The translations under genes and the position numbers were made by a program. 10,964 nt of DNA from positions 1 through 10,964 of the forward strand of contig JAIPHI010000092.1 of assembly GCA_021735285.1 (NCBI GenBank), given 5' to 3'. The notes under the pieces were generated by a model that saw nothing but the letters and a program-made list of their open reading frames with translations, was not told where the DNA came from and ran no database searches. Positions 1 to 7,409 of the stretch are shown in pieces. Source of the DNA: Fidelibacterota bacterium. GTDB taxonomy: Bacteria > Fidelibacterota > UBA2242 > JAFGTP01. How positions within the stretch are numbered: the stretch's first letter is position 1; each line of letters opens with the position of its first letter.

Positions 1-422
1 CCACAAAAGTAACCAAAAAGGCGCCGGCGGGATAATTAAATACTAAAATTTGTTTCGCTTTACTGAAAATATTTTAATGCTCTGAAATTATTGCACTGAT
101 TTCAATTAGGAGATTTGGATTATATTTTTCAGTAAATTAAACTATCGTAGCTTACATTCGCTGAAAAATATTTTTTAACCGTTTTGCTCCTAAATTTTTA
201 AGCAGCATTTAATAATCATGCCGGAAAATTTTTATGAGGTATTGAAAATTGAAATCTGATAGAGCAAAAGTAATTTCATATTAACTGATTACAAGCTTGA
301 ATATGGATCCTATTACAATTAACCATAATCATAATGAACCTTAGACAACCTCTAATAATTTCTTAAAATACTGTTTATTATTATTTTCTGCTGGGTCTAA
401 AATATTAGTAATTGTTAATATT
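1..422. other. Intergenic stretch, no gene seen
   Basis: All frames are broken by stops and I recognise no protein or RNA gene. The first 30 bases (GTAACCAAAAAGGCGCCGG core) are clearly more GC-rich than what follows and look like the tail of another sequence or repeat. Positions 59-75 and 121-136 form an imperfect inverted repeat (TTTACTGAAAA / TTTTTCAGTAAA) enclosing a smaller one (TGAAAT at 83-88, ATTTCA at 99-104), so a nested foldback is possible. The rest is AT-rich and unremarkable. Confidence 0.5.
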
Positions 423-765
423 AATTTCAGAGCCCCCTGCCCCACAAAAAATAGAAAGAGACCAAATTTGAACCTTGAGATCAATGGAAACGGGAAACCG
501 GAAAATGGAAACAGGAAAAAATAAACCAGAACTGGGATTCGAATTCTTTACATATTACCCTGTTATATAGATTTTTGGTAATTATTTTATACTTTTTTTC
601 CCTATTCCGGTCTCCGATATCCGCTTGCCGGTTTCCAAAATATTTATATTTTCATCTCTTTTTAGAATCTTATTTTCAGGTCAGTTTATTTATTGCTATT
701 ATAGTATTGTTTTTATTTAGCCTTAACATTTTTTATAAATTCATTGGAGAGGGAATTCTGAATTT
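423..765. repeat. Dispersed MITE-like element, copy A
   Basis: A non-coding element also present at 5388-5807. The two copies share 25 identical bases (459-483 here), a right-hand segment of which 699-720 matches 21 of 22 bases, and GGGAATTCTGAAT at 751-763. The ends are imperfect inverted repeats: 423-437 against the reverse complement of 751-765 matches at 11 of 15 positions around TTCAGA...CCC. Inside are heptamer arrays in opposite orientation: five NNGGAAA units at 484-518 and TATTCCG-like units at 603-637, which could pair as a long imperfect hairpin. It lies just downstream of nrdG. No transposase is visible; mobility is inferred from structure only. An 87-codon reading frame across its right half (575-838) is not kept in copy B and is not called as a gene. 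Confidence 0.6.
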
Positions 766-842
766 ATGCCCTATAGAAAAGGAGCAATTTGGATTAAGGA
801 AAGGCTTCCATAACCAGAAATACAATCGGGATCAATAGTTTT

Positions 843-1529
843 TTATCTTACATAAACATTTCTCATACCTACAGCCAGTTTTTTCAGGTCTAATTTTTCA
901 CTTGAATTATTACAGAACTGAGGATCGAGGGTATTACCGGACTCTAAATTTTGCAGATAGTGTTTTTTTACCTGTCCAATTTCTTCTCTGATCTGTTGTA
1001 TATCATTTTTATCCAATATTTGAGGCGCTACCGTTGTTCTAATCTCGTAATCAATATTAGAGGTTATTAAGAGGATAAGCGTCTCCTGGATCTTTTCTAA
1101 ATAATGATTATAGTCGTTATTTATACCACATACTTGAGAATATTTTTCCAGGGGAGCTTTATAATCCATGGCAATATAGTCCACCAGCTCTTTCTGTAAT
1201 AATTCGTAAATCATCTCCGGATTTGTACCATTTGTATCCAGTTTGACAGCATAGTTCATCTCTTTAATATTTTCGATTAAATCAGGAAGATCATCGTGCA
1301 AAGTAGGTTCTCCACCGGTAATGACCACTCCGTCCAGTTTTCCGATTCTATCTTCCAGGAATGAAAAAATTTCTCCAATATTAATGTCTGATCTATATTT
1401 TTCCGGCAAGACCAACTCAGGATTGTGGCAATAGGGACACCGAAAATTACAACCTGTTGTAAAAAGAATTGCTGAAATTTTATCGGGAAAATCCGACATG
1501 CTAAATTTTTGAAAACCTCCGATTCTCAT
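843..1529 (-). CDS. nrdG: Anaerobic ribonucleotide reductase activating protein (radical SAM)
   Basis: This activase uses a [4Fe-4S] cluster and SAM to generate the glycyl radical on NrdD. The 228-residue protein carries the radical-SAM cysteine motif CxxxCxxC at C27, C31 and C34, within TTGCNFRCPYCHNPEL, and the SAM-contacting GGEPT motif at 72-76. Length and layout fit the NrdG2-like activases (about 220 residues) rather than the shorter E. coli NrdG. The start is supported by GGAG ending 6 bases before the ATG; this Shine-Dalgarno overlaps the nrdD stop codon, leaving only 3 bases between the genes, so translational coupling is likely. The product should act in the cytoplasm as a partner of NrdD. 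No clear terminator hairpin follows it; repeat copy A begins about 80 bp beyond its stop. Confidence 0.93.
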   Translation of the reverse strand: MRIGGFQKFSMSDFPDKISAILFTTGCNFRCPYCHNPELVLPEKYRSDINIGEIFSFLEDRIGKLDGVVITGGEPTLHDDLPDLIENIKEMNYAVKLDTNGTNPEMIYELLQKELVDYIAMDYKAPLEKYSQVCGINNDYNHYLEKIQETLILLITSNIDYEIRTTVAPQILDKNDIQQIREEIGQVKKHYLQNLESGNTLDPQFCNNSSEKLDLKKLAVGMRNVYVR

Positions 1530-1532
1530 ATT

Positions 1533-3626
1533 TTACTCCATTTTAAAATTTTGCCGCAGGTTAAATTCTGCTTTTTTACCATCATTCCATTGGTTGACGG
1601 GTCTTAAATAGCCAACCACTCGGGAATAAATTTCAGTCCTGGCGCCACATTCAGGACACTTTTCTTGTTCACCATTTAAATAGCCATGATTGGGACAAAT
1701 ACTAAAGGAAGGTGAAATTGTAAAATAGGGGAGATGATAATTCTGACAAATCTTGCGCACCAGATTTTTTACAGATTCTGTATTTGTTAAACGCTCTCCG
1801 GTATAAAGATGAACGACGGTTCCACCGGTATATTTAGTTTGAAGTTCATCCTGTCTATCTAGCATTTCAAAAGCATCATTCGTATAGTTAACTGGCAGAT
1901 GGGTGGAATTTGTATAGAAAGGCTCACTTTCTTTATTCCCCATAATATCATTGGCTGTAATAATGTCGGGATGTTTAATCTTATCTAATCTAGCCAAACG
2001 ATAGGCAGTGGATTCTGCCGGAGTGGCTTCAAGATTATAATTGTTGCCAGTTTCCCTGATGAAATCTTTTAATTTATCCCGCATTAGATTCATCACTTCA
2101 AGAGCAAATTTTTGGCCTGTTTCTGTAGCAATACCTGCTCCCAGCAAGTTTTCCAGAGCTTCATTCATACCTACCAGACCAATTGTGGAAAAATGATTTG
2201 TCCAGTATTTTCCTGATTGCTCTTTTATACTTCTTAGATAATGTTTAACATAGGGATAGAGTCCATTACTTGTATAGTTTTCAAGAACCTTGCGCTTGAT
2301 TTCAAGACTTTCCTTGGCCAGTTCCATCTTATGTTCAAGGGTTTCAAAGAAATCTTTTTTGCCAGTAGCCATGTATCCCATGCGGGGAAGATTCATAGTT
2401 ACAACTCCGATAGAACCTGTGAGAGGATTAGCACCAAATAAGCCTCCTCCTCTATATTCCAGCTTTCTATTATCGAGTCTTAGCCGGCAGCACATTGAGC
2501 GTGCATCATCAGGATCCATATCAGAATTAACAAAATTAGAAAAATAGGGGATCCCATATTTAGCAGTAATTTCCCATAAATAATCAAGAGTAGGATTGTC
2601 CCAATCAAAATCTTTAGTAATATTGTAAGTTGGAATAGGAAATGTAAAAACTCTATCCTGAGCATCGCCTTCAGACATGACTTCGAGAAAAGCTTTGTTG
2701 AATAAGTTCATCTCTTCCTGAAATTCCCCGTAGGTCGCATTCTTGTACTCTCCGCCAATTATTACAGCCTCATCTTTATGAGTTTTGGGCACTGTCAGAT
2801 CCAGAGTAATATTAGTAAAAGGTGTCTGGAAACCAACTCGAGTTGGAACGTTTATATTAAAGATAAATTCTTGCATTGATTGTTTTACCTGTTCGTAATT
2901 CAGATTATCAAATCTAATAAAGGGAGCAAGTAATGTATCGAGATGAGAAAAAGCCTGGGCACCTGCTGCTTCGCCCTGAAGAGTATAGAAAAAGTTCACG
3001 ATCTGCCCTAAAGCACTTCGAAAATGCCTGGCGGGAGAACTTTCTACTTTTCCCGCAGCTCCTTTAAATCCAGTTAGAAGCAAATCCATGAGGTCCCAAC
3101 CAACGCAATATACGGAAAGCTGACTAAGATCATGGATATGGAAATTTCCCAGGATATGTTCTTTTTTAATTTCTGAGGGATAAATATTATTTAACCAATA
3201 GACCTGACTCAATTCCGAACCTATATAATTATTCAAGCCCTGGAGTGAATATCCCATATTGCTGTTTTCTCTTACTTTCCAGTCCCGTTTATCCAGATAT
3301 CTATCAACTAAATCAACTTTGGCGGAACTAATCATTTCTCTGATTTTACGATGTTGCTCACGATATATTATATAGGCCTTTGCGGTCTGTTTATAGATCG
3401 AAGATAAAAGTACTTCTTCTACTATATCCTGGATTTGTTCAACTGTCGGAATTTCTTGTTTAATGCTAGATTCAGCGATAGATAGAACTTTTAAACATAA
3501 TTTTTTTGCCACCATTTTTTGATCAAATTCGCCCGTTGCCTGACCCGCTTTCAAAATGGCATTTGTGATTTTATCAGGTTTAAAATCTCTTAATTCGCCG
3601 TCACGCTTTTTAATCTTCTTAAACAT
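1533..3626 (-). CDS. nrdD: Anaerobic (class III) ribonucleoside-triphosphate reductase
   Basis: It reduces ribonucleoside triphosphates to deoxynucleotides by a glycyl-radical mechanism. The 697 residues are full length for the family. An ATP-cone (about 1-95, KKRDGELRDFKPDKI...) provides allosteric control. The catalytic domain includes the MCCRL segment with C379 and C380, and the highly conserved TNSTHLPVNYT and QTKYTGGT stretches. The C-terminus has a zinc-site pattern (C644, H647, C657, C660) followed by the glycyl-radical motif RVVGYLR, with G672 as the predicted radical glycine. The start has GGAG seven bases upstream. It is first gene of a two-gene operon with nrdG. No aerobic reductase is seen in the window. 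Expression is probably controlled by NrdR through the paired boxes at 3740-3787. Confidence 0.96.
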   Translation of the reverse strand: MFKKIKKRDGELRDFKPDKITNAILKAGQATGEFDQKMVAKKLCLKVLSIAESSIKQEIPTVEQIQDIVEEVLLSSIYKQTAKAYIIYREQHRKIREMISSAKVDLVDRYLDKRDWKVRENSNMGYSLQGLNNYIGSELSQVYWLNNIYPSEIKKEHILGNFHIHDLSQLSVYCVGWDLMDLLLTGFKGAAGKVESSPARHFRSALGQIVNFFYTLQGEAAGAQAFSHLDTLLAPFIRFDNLNYEQVKQSMQEFIFNINVPTRVGFQTPFTNITLDLTVPKTHKDEAVIIGGEYKNATYGEFQEEMNLFNKAFLEVMSEGDAQDRVFTFPIPTYNITKDFDWDNPTLDYLWEITAKYGIPYFSNFVNSDMDPDDARSMCCRLRLDNRKLEYRGGGLFGANPLTGSIGVVTMNLPRMGYMATGKKDFFETLEHKMELAKESLEIKRKVLENYTSNGLYPYVKHYLRSIKEQSGKYWTNHFSTIGLVGMNEALENLLGAGIATETGQKFALEVMNLMRDKLKDFIRETGNNYNLEATPAESTAYRLARLDKIKHPDIITANDIMGNKESEPFYTNSTHLPVNYTNDAFEMLDRQDELQTKYTGGTVVHLYTGERLTNTESVKNLVRKICQNYHLPYFTISPSFSICPNHGYLNGEQEKCPECGARTEIYSRVVGYLRPVNQWNDGKKAEFNLRQNFKME

Positions 3627-3715
3627 CCCCGCGCTCCATAGTTTGTAAAAATTAACTATTTAAACTCTTCTGACAGTCGCAATAAATATATTTTATATGT
3701 CTTTAACGAATATAA

Positions 3716-3745
3716 GTTATATGATTTATTTTATATTATCAACAA
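3716..3745 (-). promoter_or_regulatory. Candidate nrdD promoter
   Basis: On the minus strand a TTGTTG (-35, complement of 3740-3745) is followed after 18 bases by TATAAC (-10, complement of 3716-3721). It lies about 90 bp upstream of the nrdD ATG. The -35 overlaps the nrdD-proximal NrdR-like box, which is the arrangement expected for repression. The -35 match is modest, so the exact promoter is uncertain. Confidence 0.4.
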
Positions 3746-3787
3746 TATTTTGTGGTAATTTGTTATATTAACCACAACATAATGTAT
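3740..3787. promoter_or_regulatory. Tandem NrdR-box-like operators
   Basis: Two 16-bp imperfect palindromes, CAACAATATTTTGTGG (3740-3755) and CCACAACATAATGTAT (3772-3787), each match 12 of 16 positions of the NrdR-box consensus as I recall it (ACACAATATATTGTGT). Their centres are 32 bp apart with a 16-bp spacer, close to three helical turns, which is the spacing known for paired NrdR boxes. They sit 114-161 bp upstream of nrdD, a classical NrdR target. NrdR itself is not in the window. Confidence 0.65.
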
Positions 3788-4177
3788 ATACTAATTATTT
3801 TGAATGTTTTATATTGATCTTCTTAAATTCCAGTGGTTAAAAAAATAATATTATCTTATAAGATTTGAGATATAGTATGAGTAAAAAGTATATAGCGATT
3901 TTAATGTTTGTAGCATAACTATCCAGATTAAATGAGGATGATTTTCTTGAGGTTTTTTATGCGAAGTTCTCAATGAGCCGAGGGAAAAGTTATTAATAGG
4001 GTTTATTATAAAAATTATATTTTTTTGATTACCAGACAAAATTTTTATAAGATTTTATGAATAAGGGAAATAGATATCCGGTAGAATATAATATTAAGAT
4101 TTACTAAATTTAGCATAGATAATATTTTCGGATTGTTGAGTTTAAATTTGCATAAATAAAATTTTCTGTTTTTTTAA
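3788..4177. other. Intergenic stretch between nrdD and fba, no gene seen
   Basis: Very AT-rich with no convincing gene. A 13-codon frame at 3877-3918 (MSKKYIAILMFVA) resembles the start of a signal peptide but stops at once and lacks a good ribosome-binding site; it could be a decayed lipoprotein or secretory gene start, but nothing homologous follows that I can recognise. A 62-codon minus-strand frame at 3851-4039 has no recognisable features. Confidence 0.4.
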
Positions 4178-4207
4178 TTGATAAAATAGTAGATTTTCTA
4201 TTATATT
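4178..4207 (+). promoter_or_regulatory. Candidate fba promoter
   Basis: TTGATA (4178-4183) is followed after 18 bases by TATATT (4202-4207), each one mismatch from the sigma-70 consensus hexamers. A transcript would start near 4214 and carry a roughly 40-base leader with GGAG at 4245-4248, six bases before the ATG. The same two hexamers occur upstream of the gene at 10682. Confidence 0.45.
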
Positions 4208-4254
4208 AGGTCGCTTGACAAACAGATATTTTATAATAAATAAAGGAGTTTAAA

Positions 4255-5283
4255 ATGCCAGTAGTAGATTATGAAAAGTATGGTGAAATGTTGGACAAGG
4301 CCTTTGAAAATAATTACGCCTATCCGGCAGTAAACATTTCAACAATCGATAATGCAAATGCAGCTATCGAAGGATTTGTTGAAGCCAATAGTGATGGAAT
4401 AATAGAAATGTCGGCCGGAGCAGGTAAACATGCCTCTGGTAATCTTAATGATTCTGTTCTGGGTTGTATCACTCTTGCCGATCATATTCGAAAAATTGCG
4501 GATCAATATGATGTTAATATTGCTATTCATACAGATCATTGTCCTCCAAAATTGGTTGATAGTTGGCTGAAACCACTGATTGAAGAAACTGCAAGACGCA
4601 GAAAAAAAGGTCGTCCAAATTTATTCAATAGCCATATGTTTGATGGGGCTGAACTTCCACTCAAAGAAAATATGGATAAGGCAGTTGAAATTCTTGAAAT
4701 GTGTGCTGAAAATGATATTTTGTTAGAAGTTGAAGCCGGGGTTGTTGGTGGAGAAGAAGACGGAATGGATAATAGAGGCGTAGAGAATGAGAAACTCTAC
4801 ACGACTCCCGGAGATATGGTCTATGTGCATGAAAGATTGAGCGAGGTTGAAGGCGCCAAATATATGTTTGCTGCTACTTTTGGAAATGTTCATGGTGTCT
4901 ATAAACCCGGTAGTGTAAAACTGAAACCAACTATTCTAAAACAGGGTCAGGATGCTGTAGCAGAAAAGTATGGTGAGGATGAAAAATTTTGGCTTGTCTT
5001 TCATGGCGGCTCCGGTTCAGGTCTTGATGAGATTAGAGAAACTCTTGATTATGGGGTTATTAAGATGAACATTGATACCGATACTCAATATGCTTTTACT
5101 CGTCCGGTTGTTGACCATTTTTTCAAAAATTATGACTTAGCTTTAAAAATTGACGGTGAAGTTGGATCAAAGAAAGGTTATGATCCAAGAAAATATCTTG
5201 CTAAAGGTCGTAAAGGTATGACCGAAAGAGTTGTCCAGGCATGCAAAGACCTTAGATGTGCTGGCAAAAGCATGGGCAAATAA
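4255..5283 (+). CDS. fba: Class II fructose-bisphosphate aldolase
   Basis: This zinc enzyme cleaves fructose 1,6-bisphosphate to dihydroxyacetone phosphate and glyceraldehyde 3-phosphate, or runs in reverse in gluconeogenesis. The 342 residues align throughout with the E. coli FbaA (class IIA) type. Predicted functional residues are D94 and H95 in HTDHC (catalytic acid and zinc ligand), E160 in LEVEAG, and zinc ligands H213 in FGNVHGVYKPG and H250 in VFHGGSGSG; the phosphate-binding MNIDTDTQ stretch follows. The start is set by AAAGGAG six bases upstream. It is a single-gene unit on the plus strand, divergent from nrdD across 628 bp, with its own likely promoter and a strong hairpin terminator. 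It is somewhat shorter than E. coli FbaA (about 359), with no sign of truncation. Confidence 0.95.
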   Translation: MPVVDYEKYGEMLDKAFENNYAYPAVNISTIDNANAAIEGFVEANSDGIIEMSAGAGKHASGNLNDSVLGCITLADHIRKIADQYDVNIAIHTDHCPPKLVDSWLKPLIEETARRRKKGRPNLFNSHMFDGAELPLKENMDKAVEILEMCAENDILLEVEAGVVGGEEDGMDNRGVENEKLYTTPGDMVYVHERLSEVEGAKYMFAATFGNVHGVYKPGSVKLKPTILKQGQDAVAEKYGEDEKFWLVFHGGSGSGLDEIRETLDYGVIKMNIDTDTQYAFTRPVVDHFFKNYDLALKIDGEVGSKKGYDPRKYLAKGRKGMTERVVQACKDLRCAGKSMGK

Positions 5284-5305
5284 GTTTTTTGTTTTTTAGT
5301 ATTTT

Positions 5306-5345
5306 AATAGCCGGTTTGATCAAACAAACCGGCTATTTTAGTTTG
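5306..5345 (+). terminator. Rho-independent terminator of fba
   Basis: A perfect 13-bp stem, AATAGCCGGTTTG (5306-5318) pairing with CAAACCGGCTATT (5325-5337), encloses a 6-base loop and is followed by TTTAGTTTGT. It begins 23 bases after the fba stop codon. Confidence 0.9.
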
Positions 5346-5387
5346 TAATCGCTCTTAATCATTCTGATGAGGTAAGATTAACTAACC

Positions 5388-5807
5388 AATATCAGAACCC
5401 CCGATTTCATAGAAAATAGGGAAAGACCAAATTTGAACCTTGAGATCATTGGGAAAGGGAAACTTTCTGAATTAAGAATTAAGAATTTTGAATTATGGAT
5501 TGGTCGATTTGAAAGTAGCTAACTGGTCGAGTTGTCAATCGAGAAAGGGAAAGTTAAGCAGAAAGAATTAAAACAGAAAATTAAAAAAATTGAAGATTGG
5601 TGAATTGTTATTGGATATTCATTTTTGTCTTCAGATCTTCCGTCTTCTGTCTTCCGTATTCCGTATTCCGGTTTACAATGTAGTATTTTAGTCTCTTTTG
5701 AAAATCTGATTGTTATTTATAAGTCAGGTTATATTCTCAATTATAGAATTGTTTTTATTTAGACTAAACATTTTATAGAAAATCAAGAGGCAGGGAATTC
5801 TGAATAT
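5388..5807. repeat. Dispersed MITE-like element, copy B
   Basis: Second copy of the element at 423-765, in the same orientation. Shared parts are the 25-bp identical core (5424-5448), the right-hand segment at 5741-5762 and GGGAATTCTGAAT at 5793-5805. Terminal segments 5388-5402 and the reverse complement of 5793-5807 agree at 10 of 15 positions around TCAGAA..CCC. The interior has diverged but keeps a 7-bp period: GAATTAA-type units at 5469-5496, and five exact-length units TCTTCCG, TCTTCTG, TCTTCCG, TATTCCG, TATTCCG at 5636-5670 followed by GTTTACA. It is longer than copy A because of extra degenerate interior sequence. It ends about 40 bp before yedK and may influence its transcription. 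No coding frame is conserved with copy A. Confidence 0.6.
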
Positions 5808-5847
5808 ATAAATAATATTGAGGAGCAAACCTTGCTAAGGAGGAGCA

Positions 5848-6525
5848 ATGTGTGGCCGCAAAACATTGACTAAAGAAAAACGCGAAATTATAGAAAAGTA
5901 CGATATTGAAGAGTCTAATTGGGAAGGAGCAGGGCGCTATCGCCCTAATTATAATATAGCTCCTACAAATATTTCACCGATTTTGATCTATAATCGAGAA
6001 AAGGTTATAAAACCTATGCACTGGGGGCTGATTCCATCCTGGTCCAAAGATATTTCAATTGGTCAAAAGATGATTAATGCTCGCAGTGAGACACTTCAAG
6101 ATAGAAGAACTTTTAGACCGTTATTAAAAAAACACAGATGTATTGTGATTGCTGATGGATATTATGAATGGCGTGGTCAAAAGGGAAATAAGCAACCCTA
6201 TTACATTCGTAAACCTGATCATGGTTTCATGTCCATGGCCGGGCTCTGGAGTCATTGGGAATCCAGGCAAGGAAAAGCAATTGATAGTTATACCGTAATT
6301 ACTACTGCTCCCTCTCAAAATATCATACATATTCATAATCGAATGCCGGCCATTTTGAAACAGGATGATATTAAAATATGGCTTGATCAAAATTATTCTG
6401 TTGATGATGCCCAACAATTACTTGGGCCTTATAATGGTCTCGAGTTTTATCCTGTTTCTAAATATGTAAATTCAGTCCAGAATAATTCACCCAAATGTAT
6501 TCAGAAAAGACCCCAGTTGTTTTAA
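5848..6525 (+). CDS. yedK: YedK/HMCES-type abasic-site processing protein (SRAP family)
   Basis: SRAP proteins bind abasic sites in single-stranded DNA and form a covalent thiazolidine crosslink through the N-terminal cysteine, shielding the lesion. The 225 residues match the family length. The initiator Met is followed by C2 (MCGR), which becomes the catalytic N-terminus after Met removal; this fixes the start. Other predicted active-site residues are N77 in INARSET, E107 in YYEWR and H163 in IHNRMP, matching the E. coli YedK set C2, N75, E105 and H160. A strong AAGGAGGAG precedes the ATG. The gene stands alone, just downstream of repeat copy B and convergent with the LysM lipoprotein gene. 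No LexA site was recognised upstream. Confidence 0.94.
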   Translation: MCGRKTLTKEKREIIEKYDIEESNWEGAGRYRPNYNIAPTNISPILIYNREKVIKPMHWGLIPSWSKDISIGQKMINARSETLQDRRTFRPLLKKHRCIVIADGYYEWRGQKGNKQPYYIRKPDHGFMSMAGLWSHWESRQGKAIDSYTVITTAPSQNIIHIHNRMPAILKQDDIKIWLDQNYSVDDAQQLLGPYNGLEFYPVSKYVNSVQNNSPKCIQKRPQLF

Positions 6526-6660
6526 GCTGATAATATTATGAATTTTAAAGTGAGGAATCAGTTATATATATGATGTAGTTTCTATTATAATGTTATTAAT
6601 AGATTATCCGATTTTATTTAAACAAGTCCTTATTCCGGGTGATGGAAAGCTGAAAAATAA

Positions 6661-6688
6661 AAAAGGCGGAATATTTTCCGCCCTTTTT
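6661..6688. terminator. Bidirectional terminator between yedK and the LysM gene
   Basis: A 7-bp GC-rich stem, GGCGGAA (6665-6671) with TTCCGCC (6676-6682), has a TATT loop. A run of A lies before it and a run of T after it, so it can end transcripts on both strands. It sits between the stop codons of two converging genes. Confidence 0.85.
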
Positions 6689-6713
6689 AAAAACTACTAA
6701 TTTTTATAATGAA

Positions 6714-7289
6714 TTAATTTAATATTTTGGTTCTTAATTTTATGACTGTACCGGGTTCAATATTATCAATATCAGAGCCAAGAACATCCGCATTGTCACG
6801 TAAGATTACAATCCAGGCATAAGAATTATCATATTCGTTGCCGGCTATCGACCATAAAGATTCATTATTTTTAACTTCATAATTGTAATAGTCATATTCC
6901 AGTGGCTTTGCTCGCTCTTTAGGAACATTTTTCAGAAGTAATTCGTGAAAAGGATAGATTAGGTTAGGATTATTCCCAATTTTTTCCTCATTCCAGGAAT
7001 AAATCTTTTTCCACATTGATATTTCGCCATATTCTTTTTGGGCGATCTTTGAGAGCCAATCATTGGGTTTGATCATATAGTCTTCTTCGATAGCATCCAG
7101 CACTTCATCCACCTGACTATCTTTTTGAACCAGTTCTTCTTGCTTTGTTTCTTCCTTTGCAGCTTTCTTTTCCTGTTGCTCTACCTGCTGCTCCTCAACA
7201 ACCTCTTCCTTCTTTACAGCCTCTTTCCCGCATGAAAGGAGGAATACTAATGCTGTCAGACTAACAACAATTGTAATTTTCTTTCTCAT
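6714..7289 (-). CDS. LysM-domain lipoprotein
   Basis: A likely envelope lipoprotein of 191 residues. The N-terminus (MRKK, then a hydrophobic segment about 5-18) ends in the lipobox LLSC with C20 as the lipidation site. Residues 21-66 are a Glu/Gln/Lys-rich, probably helical or extended linker. Two LysM-like modules follow: about 70-120 (YMIKPNDWLSKIAQKEYG, then NPNLIYPFHELLL) and about 134-186 (YEVKNNESLWSIAGNEY, then IEPGTVIKLR). LysM modules bind N-acetylglucosamine-containing glycans, so a peptidoglycan-binding role is inferred. There is no catalytic domain, so it may be structural or anchor something else. AAGGGG lies shortly upstream of the ATG. It is downstream of ahcY on the same strand, 120 bp away, with its own candidate promoter. 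The exact function is unknown. Confidence 0.85.
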   Translation of the reverse strand: MRKKITIVVSLTALVFLLSCGKEAVKKEEVVEEQQVEQQEKKAAKEETKQEELVQKDSQVDEVLDAIEEDYMIKPNDWLSKIAQKEYGEISMWKKIYSWNEEKIGNNPNLIYPFHELLLKNVPKERAKPLEYDYYNYEVKNNESLWSIAGNEYDNSYAWIVILRDNADVLGSDIDNIEPGTVIKLRTKILN

Positions 7290-7326
7290 GGTGTCCCCTT
7301 CTATTTTACTTAGGTTTCTCGTCTGT

Positions 7327-7356
7327 ATTATAGACTTTCTAATTTGCAGGTTTCAT
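7327..7356 (-). promoter_or_regulatory. Candidate promoter of the LysM lipoprotein gene
   Basis: On the minus strand ATGAAA (complement of 7351-7356) is followed after 18 bases by a perfect TATAAT (complement of 7327-7332), about 38 bp before the ATG. The -10 is embedded in an imperfect palindrome, GTCTATAATACAGAC. The -35 is weak. Confidence 0.45.
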
Positions 7357-7409
7357 TTTAAACAAGCAAGGAATTTTTATGTATCTATTCAAATCGATTA
7401 TTATAAGTT

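Noticed and set aside
459..483. Repeat core as a tRNA fragment (GGTTCAAAT on the minus strand)
   Set aside because: The T-loop-like string is not flanked by complementary T-stem arms, so the resemblance is most likely chance.
575..838. 87-codon plus-strand reading frame rich in hydrophobic residues
   Set aside because: It lies across repeat copy A, has no convincing ribosome-binding site, and the frame is not maintained in copy B; the hydrophobic residues come from T-rich DNA.
3877..3918. Signal-peptide-like mini frame MSKKYIAILMFVA
   Set aside because: It stops after 13 codons, lacks a good ribosome-binding site and is not followed by recognisable coding sequence; too weak to call a pseudogene.
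4215..4237. TTGACA and TATAAT just before fba
   Set aside because: Only 11 bp separate them, and alternative -10 placements would start the transcript past the Shine-Dalgarno sequence. The TTGATA/TATATT pair upstream fits better.
5636..5670. CRISPR array
   Set aside because: The units are contiguous 7-mers without spacers, so it is a short tandem repeat, not a CRISPR.
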